Source: Conidiobolus incongruus B7586 (taxonomy: Eukaryota > Entomophthoromycota > Entomophthoromycetes > Entomophthorales > Conidiobolaceae). From it: a DNA stretch of 10,843 bases. The stretch covers positions 1-10,843 of the forward strand of contig JNEM01008262.1 in NCBI GenBank assembly GCA_000697335.1, read 5' to 3'. A program made the position numbers and the translations under genes. Below the pieces are notes generated by a model. It was not told the origin of the DNA. It saw nothing but the letters and a program-made list of their open reading frames with translations, and made no database searches. Of the stretch, positions 1 through 8,849 are shown piece by piece. The number at the start of each line of letters is the position of its first letter. Within the stretch, counting starts at the first letter, position 1.

Positions 1-939
1 ATATTCAATAGCGTAATTAAGTTTAATATATCAGATAATGGAATATATGCTATGATTAAATAATATTGAAATATATTTCCGTTTCAGAATTATAATTATT
101 TAGGCAATTTATAAATATATATATCAAATTATAAATATTTTATTTATAAAAATATAAAAAATAAACTAACTGAACATCATTTCAAATATCAAATACATAA
201 TAATTCAATTTTGCTAATAAAATATGATTTATACTCTTAATATTAATCAATTGTTATAGTTAATTTTTAAATTGAATATAATTAACAGTTCATCAGATGA
301 TATTAATTATTTACTGTTATATTTGATATAATATTGATAATAATATGAATGCAAATTGTTTTAAATAATATTAAAATGAGTCCTATGGTTTTATTATCAT
401 ACATTTACTAATAACTTTGCTATTTTCATAAATAAACAATTGATGTATTTTGTAATTATATGCATATTAATTAATAAACATGATAACATAATATATATTA
501 TTCTAAATCATTTTAATGAAATATATTTATAGTTTTTTATTTTTAATATTTATAATATATATTGGATTAATGAATTTTATTCTAAATATTCAATGTCACT
601 AGTTATACTAAAATCCAATATTGTTTATGTCTTTTATTTATTTTTAAAATGAAATATGATATATAACAATAGTAAAATTTATTAAATTAATATCTATATT
701 TTTCAAAAATTATTTAATTATGATTATTTTATATATAATGAATATTTAATAATATTAATTATTTATTAAAAAACTTATATAGAATATATCATATTTATAA
801 ACATGCTAATATTATAATATAATCATTAATTACTTGAATGATAGATATTAAATATGTCAATACTAATTTTTAATAAAGTCCATTAAATGAAATTCAGTTA
901 TATTTTTAATCATAAAATTATATTTAAAAACTATAAATC

Positions 940-1030
940 ATTCTCAAAGTTTAGTATTTGATGCTAATAAAATGAATTTCAGAGTTTTATTTACAATAAT
1001 AGCAATGTGAAACAAAAGCTCTTTGAGAAT
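940..1030. repeat. 10-bp perfect inverted repeat, 71-nt spacer
   Basis: ATTCTCAAAG at 940-949 is the exact reverse complement of CTTTGAGAAT at 1021-1030. Three of the ten pairs are G:C, which is uncommon in flanking DNA this poor in G and C. A transcript could form a stem closing a 71-nt loop. No snoRNA C/D or H/ACA boxes fit inside, so no function is assigned. Chance remains possible. Confidence 0.35.
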
Positions 1031-2490
1031 TCAATTGATATATTAATAATCTTCAATCTATTGAACTGATTATGAATTAAACAATATCTAATATATTGCT
1101 ATATAATTGATAGCAAGTTCAATAATAAATTAATAATTTCATTATGACTAATTTAAAAATATCGAGTTTGCAGAGGTAATTCATTATAATACAAATGAAT
1201 ATTAAAATAATTGTTAATTTTCATTGTAGATGCTATTGACTATTACAAGAACTATTAAACTTTAAAACCTTTCAAATATAAAATTTATCAAATTTAAACC
1301 GAATACTTTTATTAGCATTGGAATTGCCATCAATTTACCCTATACACATATCTTTTAAAAAAGTTTATTTTATCAAATAACAAAATATATAAAATAGTTT
1401 TCAATTTCCTGACTATAGTTTGTTTTAAATTAATTTAAAATTAAAACAAAATGTTATTAAAATGATTTAAACTGAATATAATAAATATTAGTAATAAATG
1501 ACTCTTAACTATATTAAAGCTATTTCAAACAATTTTATAAAATTCTACCTTAATTAATATATGAAGTAAAAACAAATTTTGTACAAATCAAATATTAAAA
1601 GTATTTTGAAAATTACAAATGAATTGATTATTACTATAATTTGAAAATTTTTGATTTATAATTTAATATCATAAGCTTCAAATCTTATATTTTTTATAAT
1701 ATAAAAAAATGATTAAGGCTTAAAAAACTTAGTATTTAAAATAAATAAATTCAAGATTCAAAAGTTTTATTACTAAAAAATTATATTATTTTAAAATTTG
1801 GTCAAGTTGAAATATATGAGATGAGGAAATATTGAAATCATATTATTGAATAAGATTATATTTTGAAAATATTTTAACTTATATCCAGATCATAATAGTT
1901 TAGTAACAAAATTAATTTTTTAAAGATTATATAAATATTTACTATATGACGAGTTCATATCATAACTATATCACCAGTCTTATGGTTTTGATATAATTTT
2001 TTTAGCAAAATCAAAAATGAATTCATGAAATTAAAAGTTATATTTTGAAAAATAACAGCTTGAAATGATACTTTAAATATAACATTGAGTAATAATTCTA
2101 CGTAATGATGTAATATATATGATTGTAAACGACTTTTGAAATTGGTTTATTATACATATAAAAATTCAAAATAATACTTTATGTTGATTAAAAATTGAGA
2201 ATTGATATGTAAATTGAAAATTTTATCAATAATAAATTTTAGCTGAGATACTTGATTCTTGTAAAAAAACTATTTTATATTTTTGTAATTACTTAGTTAA
2301 ATTATATTGTTATTTAATTGATTAAATTTCATATTAAAGATAGAATTAATAGTATTTGAAAATAATGATCTAATCATGTTGGATGATAAAAGCAATTATT
2401 AAGATATAATTAAACATAATTGTTAATATCAATAGTGATATTATGTGTTTTTATATATTAACTAATTATTTATATTAAATAGTGTTTCAC

Positions 2491-2504
2491 ATATATATAT
2501 ATAT
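2491..2504. repeat. (AT)7 microsatellite
   Basis: Seven uninterrupted AT units lie within AT-rich intergenic DNA. No function is implied. Confidence 0.7.
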
Positions 2505-2711
2505 CATACGAAATAAATATACTGTTCTAGTAAGAGATGTAATGCTAAAATTAAAGAATTAATAATATATTCAGATTAAAAAAAATTTTAATTTAACCAG
2601 ATTCAATTTGATATTTTATATTTAATAAATATCAAAACAATGAAATTGATCCCATAATTCAATCATTTAAGGTCTGGCGACAAATTTTTCACTCGAATAT
2701 ACCATAAACCA

Positions 2712-2735
2712 CCCTTTTACTATCTTTCTTCCTTC
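2712..2735 (+). promoter_or_regulatory. Pyrimidine-rich leader/initiator tract of RPL27
   Basis: A run that is almost all C and T lies 40-63 nt before the RPL27 start codon, in a segment with much more C and G than the DNA upstream. Ribosomal protein genes in many eukaryotes start transcription at or near pyrimidine tracts, so this is a plausible initiator or leader element. The transcription start itself cannot be seen. No Homol-D (CAGTCACA) box was found nearby. Confidence 0.35.
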
Positions 2736-2774
2736 GTGGCTCAGATTAGATAAATCACCTTAAATTTATCAAAA

Positions 2775-3182
2775 ATGAAATTTTTAAAGCCTGGAAAAGT
2801 TGCCATCATCACCAACGGTCGCTACGCCGGTAAAAAGGTCGTCATCATCAAGAACTACGATGAAGGTACCAAGGCTCGTCCCTATGGTCACGCCATTGTT
2901 GCCGGTATTGATCGTTACCCCCTTAAGGTCACTCGCCATATGTCTGACAAGAAGATCGCCAAGCGTTCTTCCATCAAGCCCTTCATTAAGATTGTCAACT
3001 ACAACCACATCATGCCCACTCGTTACGGTTTAGAATTAGATTCTCTCAAGGCTGCCGTCCCCGCCGATGCCTTCTCTGAGCCTACTAAGCGCCAAGAAGC
3101 CCGCAAAGAAGTTAAGAAGCTCCTCCAAGAGCGCTACCAAACTGGAAAGAACAAGTGGTTCTTCTCCAAGCTCCGTTTCTAA
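2775..3182 (+). CDS. RPL27: 60S ribosomal protein L27 (eL27)
   Basis: Encodes a 135-residue protein with the full eL27 layout, close to the usual 136. It is a structural protein of the cytosolic large ribosomal subunit. The N-terminus ([20 protein letters not shown]) holds the KOW-type motif, residues 5-33. The middle carries the family's YPLKVT and [11 protein letters not shown] stretches, and the protein ends in the conserved WFFSKLRF. The ATG at 2775 has A at -3 (aaaaATG) and gives the expected N-terminus. Codons are strongly C-ended (GCC, ATC, AAG, CGC), as in highly expressed genes, in contrast to the AT-rich surroundings. The gene is a single exon, whereas the budding yeast orthologues carry an intron. 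It converges with HSP60 across 1.8 kb. Identification is firm. Confidence 0.97.
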   Translation: MKFLKPGKVAIITNGRYAGKKVVIIKNYDEGTKARPYGHAIVAGIDRYPLKVTRHMSDKKIAKRSSIKPFIKIVNYNHIMPTRYGLELDSLKAAVPADAFSEPTKRQEARKEVKKLLQERYQTGKNKWFFSKLRF

Positions 3183-3207
3183 GCTTTTTTGTTATTCTAA
3201 TCTGGGA

Positions 3208-3263
3208 CGATAGATAGTGTGCCGAAATAAAATTTAAAGTAAGCTGTCTGCTCCCTCCTATCG
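3208..3263 (+). other. Possible 3'-UTR hairpin downstream of RPL27
   Basis: The two ends can pair: CGATAG at 3208-3213 with CTATCG at 3258-3263. An alternative fold pairs CGAT (3208-3211) with ATCG (3260-3263), then AGATAGT (3212-3218) with GCTGTCT (3243-3249) through two G-U wobbles. The loop holds the AATAAA. The block to about 3290 is clearly richer in G and C than the DNA after it, so it may be transcribed 3' UTR or a small RNA. No known RNA family is recognised. Confidence 0.3.
3226..3231 (+). terminator. AATAAA polyadenylation signal of RPL27 (candidate)
   Basis: A canonical AATAAA lies 44 nt after the RPL27 stop codon in otherwise mixed-composition sequence, the expected place for a short 3' UTR. 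It falls in the loop of a possible hairpin. AATAAA arises often by chance in AT-rich DNA, so confidence is moderate. Confidence 0.45.
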
Positions 3264-3299
3264 AAATCAACTTGTTAGTCCTGGTAAAATAAGATCATT

Positions 3300-4977
3300 T
3301 ATCCACACTTTATTAACATGACTTTAGATAAAATGTATTTAGATCCCTAACACACATTGTCAATACTTATGAAATATTCTTACAATATATTTTAATATTT
3401 TGGTTTATCGGATCTATTTTGCAAATTCAAGATCAATTTCGAATATCTCAAATTACTACAGATCTTGAACCCCTCTTGCTAAATTTTTGTTTATTTTTTC
3501 TATTATTGAATCACATCTATATTTTTAACTTTCACATTAGTTTTTTTCCGCTTCTTTTTAGCATCCAATTTCAGCATATACCGTCATAAATAATATTTTT
3601 CCTTGGTTTACATTATCCGATCATCTCGATCTAAATTAAATATATGTAAATTATAAATCACAATTTACAGATGGTTTTTATCATTTTTAATCAGTGATAT
3701 TTGCAAATATAAGGACTTGTATTATATTATCCTTCAATTATTAATACTTTAGATTCTTATTTTACCATCTAATTCAAACTAACCTGGTCTTCAACTTTCA
3801 ATAGGTAATTTATTTCATTTATATATTTTCGATATCAAAATAATATTTATTCTTTATTAAATTTTTTTATTTTTGGATCCAATACTTTTATAAATTTATA
3901 TTATAAAATTGTTTCAATTAAACTGTCTTATTACTTTTTAATAATAATAAAATTTATTTTTAATTTAACTTAAATTTCAAATATTATATATTATTAGTTT
4001 ACAAAAATTATTTTAAAAATTAATATAAAATTTTAATAAAATAACCCTTTTATTGTTAATTATTTAATTAATTTTAGTTCAAATTATAATCATTTTTTTA
4101 TCTATTTTTGAATAAATTTTAATTAACAAAAATTAAATATTTAAAATTAATATTATAAGTTAAAATTATGTATTAAATTTTATTTTTATAATTTGATAAT
4201 ATATGGGTAAATGATTTTTGGATTTTAGTAAATATTTGATATGGTATTTAATATTTACAATTAATTTATGGGATTCATTTTATTATTATTTTTTTCATTT
4301 TTTAATATTTGTTAATATTTGAATATCATAATTTATAATTTATAATTTTATTATTTAATTATTAAAATAAAAATAAATTTATTGATATAATGTAAAACTG
4401 AAATGAAACATTTAATTAAAAATATTTTTTCTTATAATATAAATTAATACACAACAAATAAATTATTTTTTTAAGTAATTTTTTGAGTATTGCAAGAGGA
4501 AAAATAAATCATTTTCAATTAAAATAATATATATATTTATGTAGAACATTATAAATAACACCATAGTAATATTTATGTATCAATCTTTTTTGTATTTATA
4601 AATAAGTGTTTTATTTCTAAAAAAGTTTTCATTTTAAATATCAGTATAGTTTAAACAAAGATGAAAGTATATTAAAACATTATTCTAATGAATGTATTTT
4701 TAAATATAACTATATACTTTACAGACCATAATTAAAGAAATAAAGTCAAACCAAGAAATATAGCTAAAGTTTGAATACATTGGGACAAGTATGGTGATAC
4801 TAAACAAAAGATGAATTATATTCAAAAATAGAATATTTTATTAATAAAAATTTAAAATTAGTGAAATAAAGGAACAAATTTTTTGATTTTTTAGTAAATT
4901 TTATGTATAAATGTGAAGGTGTAATAATAATTAAAATATATAATGGAATGCTATGTATACAATGTGAAAAGGTTTTT
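3300..4977. other. AT-rich intergenic DNA between convergent RPL27 and HSP60
   Basis: No supportable gene. The first part (about 3300-3800) is somewhat pyrimidine-rich on the plus strand and less extreme in composition than the rest, but it has no long open frame on either strand. The remainder is mainly A/T with long T and A runs. The minus-strand 3' UTR of HSP60 must occupy its right end. A minus-strand AATAAA at 4842-4837, 136 nt past the HSP60 stop, could be its poly(A) signal. Confidence 0.65.
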
Positions 4978-6748
4978 TTACATCATTCCACCCATACCAC
5001 CCATACCACCCATACCAGGCATGCCACCGGCAGCCTTAGCAGGTTCGGGAGCATCAACAATCATACATTCGGAAGTAGTGAGTAAGGAGGCAACACCACT
5101 GGCATCAATAAGAGAGGTACGAGTGACCTTGACGGGATCAAGGATACCCTTAGCAATCATATCACAGTATTCACCAGTAGAAGCATCGTAACCATAGTTG
5201 AAGTTGGAAAGGTGATCTTCTAAGAGCTTACCGACAACAACGGATCCTTCACCACCAGCATTGTTAACAATAGTACGGCAAGGCTTTTGAACAGCAGCCT
5301 TGATAATGTTAATACCGAGTTGTTGGTCAAAGTTGTCACCCTTGAGTTCATTGAGAACAGAAGTAGATTTCAACAAAGCGACACCACCACCGGGGACAAT
5401 ACCTTCTTCGACGGCAGCACGAGTGGCATTCAAGGCATCAACAATGCGGTCCTTCTTTTCGCCAACTTCGACTTCAGAAGAGCCACCAACGCGGATGACG
5501 GCAACACCACCAGACAATTTAGCCAAACGTTCTTGAAGCTTTTCTTTTTCGTATTCACCAGTAGAGGGGTCGTTGATCATAGATCTGATTTGTTCACAAC
5601 GTTGGTTAATGAGATCAGAAGAACCAGCACCGTTCAAGATGACAGTGTCTTCCTTGGTAATAGTAACGGAACCAGTGGAACCAAACATATCGGGGGTAGC
5701 TCTTTCTAATTTAATGTCTAATTCATCAGTGAAAACGGTAGCATTGGTCAAGATAGCTAAATCGCCCAAGATGGATTTACGGTTGTCACCGAAACCAGGA
5801 GCCTTAACGGCGGCAACTTGGAGTTGACCTCTCAATTTGTTAAGGATACAAGCAGCCAAAGCTTCACCATCGACGTCTTCAGCAATGATCAAAAGGGGTC
5901 TTCTTTGGGTAGCAGCGGCTTCAAGAGCAGGCAAGATATCAGCAACAACAGAGATCTTCTTTTCACTCAACAAGATAAGAGGGTTTTCGAACTCGACCTT
6001 TTGGGACTTGGGGTCGGTGATGAAATAGGGAGAAATGAAACCACGGTCGAAACGCATACCTTCGGTAACATCTAATTGATCTTCCAAGGTCTTACCTTCC
6101 TTGACAGTAATAACACCTTCCTTACCAACCTTTTCCATAGCATTAGCAATTAATTGACCAACAGCCTTGTCACCATTAGCGGAAATAGTAGCAACTTGGG
6201 CAATTTCTTCACTAGTAGTGATAGCACGAGCATTGGCCTTCAAGTTGTTGACAACAGCATCGACAGCGAGTTGAACACCACGACGTAAATCCATGGGGTT
6301 ACAGCCAGCAGCGACGTTCTTGACACCTTCAGCAAAAATGGCTTGGGCTAAAACAGTGGCAGTGGTGGTACCATCACCAGCGTGTTCATTGGCACGGTTA
6401 GCGACGTCTTGGACCAAACTAAATATATTTAGTTAGATTAAATAAATATATATTTTTTAAATAATATACTTACCGAGCACCCAAGTTTTCAAATTTATCT
6501 TCCAAAGTGATAGACTTAGCAACGGTAACACCATCCTTGGTGATCTTGGGACTACCGTAGGGTTGATCGATCAAAACATTACGACCACGAGGACCGAGAG
6601 TGACAGCAACGGCCTTAGCTAAAACGTCGACACCTCTTAATAAGCTGGCACGACCTTCAACACCAAATTGAAGTTCTTTGTGAGAGTAGGAGCGAGTCAA
6701 GTTGCGAGAGACTTGCTTCAAAGAAGAAGTGGTAAGTTTTCTAAACAT
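4978..6748 (-). CDS. HSP60: Mitochondrial chaperonin HSP60 (two exons)
   Basis: Group I chaperonin that folds imported proteins in the mitochondrial matrix as an ATP-driven ring with HSP10. Exons 6748-6474 and 6418-4978 join in phase 2 (CG|T, Arg92) to give 571 residues, a normal length. The start ATG is at 6748-6746. Residues 1-22 ([20 protein letters not shown] onward) are basic, Ser/Thr-rich and free of acidic residues, a matrix-targeting peptide. Conserved parts in order are the equatorial [12 protein letters not shown], the ATP-site GDGTTTATV (106-114), the conserved Asp in IVDALNATR (about 419), the chaperonin signature [12 protein letters not shown] (426-437), and a Gly-Gly-Met tail ending [11 protein letters not shown]-ended codons suggest high expression. 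A heat-shock element lies upstream. Identification is firm. Confidence 0.97.
6419..6473 (-). other. HSP60 intron (55 nt, GT-AG)
   Basis: On the minus strand the exon ends GGTGCTCG, then GTAAGT (complement of 6473-6468) opens the intron. CTAAC (6436-6432) is the branch site, and TTTAG closes it at 6419. Splicing joins CG|T to make Arg and restores the invariant ENLGARLVQDVAN run, so both borders are fixed by the protein family. Confidence 0.95.
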
Positions 6749-6844
6749 TTTTATATATGGATAAAAATACAAACAGAAATGCGCTTAGGGTGGAAGGGAT
6801 TAAATTTGTAACTTTCTTAACAGATGCCCACAAGGCAAATGGGA

Positions 6845-6856
6845 TCTTAATATAAC
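6845..6856 (-). promoter_or_regulatory. TATA-like element of HSP60 (candidate)
   Basis: The minus strand reads GTTATATTAAG here, about 100 nt before the HSP60 ATG and about 10 nt downstream of the heat-shock element. Spacing fits a TATA box with a 60-70 nt leader. AT-rich words are common in this DNA, so the call is tentative. Confidence 0.3.
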
Positions 6857-6866
6857 TTTTTCGTAA

Positions 6867-6879
6867 TTCTAGAAAATTT
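6867..6879 (-). promoter_or_regulatory. Heat-shock element upstream of HSP60
   Basis: TTCTAGAA at 6867-6874 is a perfect TTCnnGAA pair. It is followed in register by AA and TTT (6877-6879), a near match to a third TTC unit. It lies about 119-131 nt before the HSP60 start codon. Inverted nGAAn units are the binding site of heat-shock factor, and HSP60 genes are classic targets. A separate GAAagTTC pair is present at 7021-7028. Confidence 0.6.
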
Positions 6880-6946
6880 TGGGTTTGATAACACATCAGT
6901 CAACCCTCAATTAAAATGTTCAAATCAGAATTCATCCATCAATTTG

Positions 6947-6993
6947 ATTGGTCAGCAATGATTATAATCAATGGTTGTTGGGGTATTGATTGG
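6947..6993 (-). promoter_or_regulatory. Two CCAAT boxes in the HSP60 upstream region
   Basis: ATTGG at 6947-6951 (minus strand GCTGACCAATCAAA) and at 6989-6993 (minus strand CCACCAATCAAT) are two CCAAT boxes in the orientation of HSP60, about 200 and 240 nt upstream of its start. They are 42 bp apart, close to four helical turns. The first has flanks close to the NF-Y/HAP preference, and the HAP complex often controls fungal mitochondrial genes. Function here is inferred. Confidence 0.4.
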
Positions 6994-7020
6994 TGGTTGA
7001 AATTATATCCAAAATACGTT

Positions 7021-7028
7021 GAAAGTTC
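7021..7028 (-). promoter_or_regulatory. Second heat-shock-factor-like site
   Basis: GAAAGTTC has the GAAnnTTC spacing of a two-unit heat-shock element, about 275 nt before HSP60. Further loosely spaced TTC and GAA words follow at 7036-7060. Two units alone are weak, so this may be an auxiliary site or chance. Confidence 0.25.
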
Positions 7029-7059
7029 TAGTAATTTCTGAAGGATAAATTTCATGAGA

Positions 7060-8059
7060 ATATGGTCTAATAAATGATCGTGTTATAAGAACAGCAAAGG
7101 CAATGTGAAGAACAATGGATACGTAAATTCAACTTTATACTTCAAAAAAGATTTATAATAAACATCAAAGCTTTGAGATTAATAAAAGATAATCCAATTT
7201 ATTTTAACTGACGATAATCAATATATTATTTTCAATTGTTTGTCAAATACTAAGATTTATTTTTTAAATCCATTCCAAATATTTTGCTAATATTTCGGGC
7301 AAATTCTGAGAACAAATATCCAGATTTAAACCAATAGAAGTATATGATTAATAATAATAAATTGATTTGTGAACTATCGAATAAAAATTATGACTAATAA
7401 ATATCTCAATATTAATTTAATAAAAATTGATATTTTGATTAATGAGTTAATTAAGTTTTCATGATCAATATACAAGACATTATAGTTATTTTTATATTCA
7501 TTTTGGTTTATTTTTTAATATGTTTTAATAAAATTATATTTTAAGAATAATTTACAAGTAATATAGTGTCAAATTTATCAAAACCACCAAATAACTGGTT
7601 TTGAAGAACCATAGATCGTTTACAATTACACATTTATTCTTAAACATTTTAAAAATGATGAAAAGATTAAAAATATTAAAATATATTACTCATTGAATGG
7701 AATTAATATTATATGGTAAAATAACATTTAACATAGTTGTAATGGATATTCGGTGTAATGAAAAATGAAGAATAAAATATATAAAAATAAAAATAAAAAT
7801 AAATTAATAGAATCAAATATACGAAATCTTTTTAGTAAAATTTTGATAAAAAATGACCCTATATTAGTAAATTTTTAATTAAAATATTGAGTAAAATTAA
7901 ATTTTGTTTGAAATATCATAGGTAAAATTAAATAATAAGTATAACCCATAATCTAATTAAAAAATAAACTCATTAAAAAGGTAAAAGTTTTTTGATATTG
8001 AATAACTATTCATTCATATCATTAATTATTTAATTTAATTAAATAGTATATTTAATAAA
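7060..8059. other. Intergenic DNA between divergent HSP60 and PXR1
   Basis: No open frame, RNA gene or mobile element is supportable. It contains a short ATAAAA array (7781-7803) and a small hairpin word pair TGGTT/AACCA (7596-7600 and 7607-7611). The PXR1 promoter must lie at the right end, but the run before its ATG is nearly all A/T and no element stands out. Confidence 0.6.
7781..7803. repeat. (ATAAAA) tandem repeat, almost four units
   Basis: Three perfect ATAAAA units and a partial fourth form a simple repeat in intergenic DNA. No function is implied. Confidence 0.6.
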
Positions 8060-8849
8060 ATGGGTTTAGCAGAGGCTAAGAATAAGCAAAGGATTAGTTT
8101 AGATCCTCAAAATTTAAATTGGAGTCGAGATCAAAGCCGTTTTGGATTTAAAATGTTGAGTAAAATGGGTTGGAAAGAAGGCCAGGGTCTTGGTGCCAAT
8201 TCCGATGGTATTGCTTCCCATGTTAAAGTAAGCTTAAGAGCAAATCAATTGGGCTTAGGTGCCGAAAAGAATACCTCTGAAAATTGGTTAGAGAATACTT
8301 CCGGTTTCAATGCAGTTTTAGCCAAATTAAATTCTAATACTGCTACGCCTGCTATTTCTGATAATGAAGAAAAGGAAAACAAGAAGAAAAGAAGAAAAGA
8401 AAGAAAAGAAAAAGAAAAGAAGCGAGGAATCTGACAAAATTGAAGAATCCTCCAAAAAAACTAAAAAATCCAAGAAAGAAAAGAAGGAAAAGAAAGAAAA
8501 AAAGGAAAAAAAAGATAAAAAGGATAAGAAAGACAAAAAATCTGAAAAAGCGCCCACCAAACCAATGTTCATGACCTTTATCAAATCAGGCACAACTGAA
8601 TCTGAATTCAATAAGCCCACTATAACTACTCCTATCCCCGTATCTGTATCCGAACCTCAATCTGCCGTTTCAACTCCCAACTCCTCTTCTAATGAAGATA
8701 GCCAACCATCAAGACTAGGGTAATATTAACACTCAAATTAATTGATAAATACTAACATTAAATTGTATAGACATAGAGCCAAATTCATTAGAAGTAAAAA
8801 ACTAAGTACCAGCAACCCTGCCGATATGAGATCCATATTAGGCATATAA
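8060..8849 (+). CDS. PXR1: PINX1/PXR1 (Gno1) G-patch nucleolar protein, with one frame break
   Basis: Family role: a nucleolar G-patch protein that stimulates the helicase Prp43/DHX15 in rRNA and snoRNA processing, and that is linked to telomerase inhibition in yeast and human. The start MGLAEAKNKQRISLDPQNLN matches the family N-terminus. The G-patch (about 27-69) shows FGFKMLSKMGWKEGQGLG and HVKVSL, then LGLG. FNAVLAKLN (83-91) follows, as in PINX1. A Lys/Glu-rich tract comes next, in which the frame shifts once between 8364 and 8431. The other frame continues with Lys-rich repeats, MFMTFIKSG, and a Ser/Thr/Pro-rich stretch. The stop at 8721-8723 lies inside an intron (8720-8770). Exon 2 (8771-8849) encodes the C-terminal HRAKFIRSKK...SILGI. 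Total exon length is 739 nt, one base more than a multiple of three. A/T-ended codons suggest modest expression. Confidence 0.88.
8720..8770 (+). other. PXR1 intron (51 nt, GT-AG)
   Basis: Donor CTAGG|GTAATA, perfect branch site TACTAAC at 8750-8756, acceptor TTGTATAG ending at 8770. Splicing joins GG|A (Gly) and bypasses the TAA at 8721-8723. The downstream exon then encodes a C-terminal motif like that of fungal PXR1 proteins. Size and signals resemble the HSP60 intron. Confidence 0.88.

Larger units (their letters stand above)
1..2640. other. AT-rich gene-free intergenic DNA
   Basis: No open frame of gene-like length or composition and no recognisable RNA gene is seen on either strand. 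The sequence is dominated by A/T words, with a small (AT)7 run and one notable 10-bp inverted repeat listed separately. The change to mixed composition at about 2660 is sharp and marks the start of the RPL27 promoter and leader. Base composition of this kind between genes is usual for very AT-rich fungi. I looked for tRNA B-box-like words and snoRNA boxes and found none convincing. Confidence 0.75.

Noticed and set aside
1176-1229. Intron-like 54-nt segment (AG|GTAATT ... TTGTAG) in the left intergenic region
   Set aside because: The size matches the real introns, but there is no CTAAC branch site and the flanks encode nothing. The joined reading is only 13 codons from an ATG at 1144.
379-1989. 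Direct repeat AGTC[C/T]TATGGTTTT at 379-392 and 1976-1989
   Set aside because: Thirteen of 14 bases match, but the flanks do not. With only two copies 1.6 kb apart, chance similarity or a tiny relic cannot be told apart.
5287-5709. Long open frame on the strand opposite HSP60
   Set aside because: It lies fully inside the conserved HSP60 exon and reflects its biased codon use. It has no independent evidence.
8327-8620. Phe/Ser/Leu-rich open frame opposite PXR1
   Set aside because: It is the complement of the lysine-rich A/G repeat and mimics a membrane protein only through low complexity.
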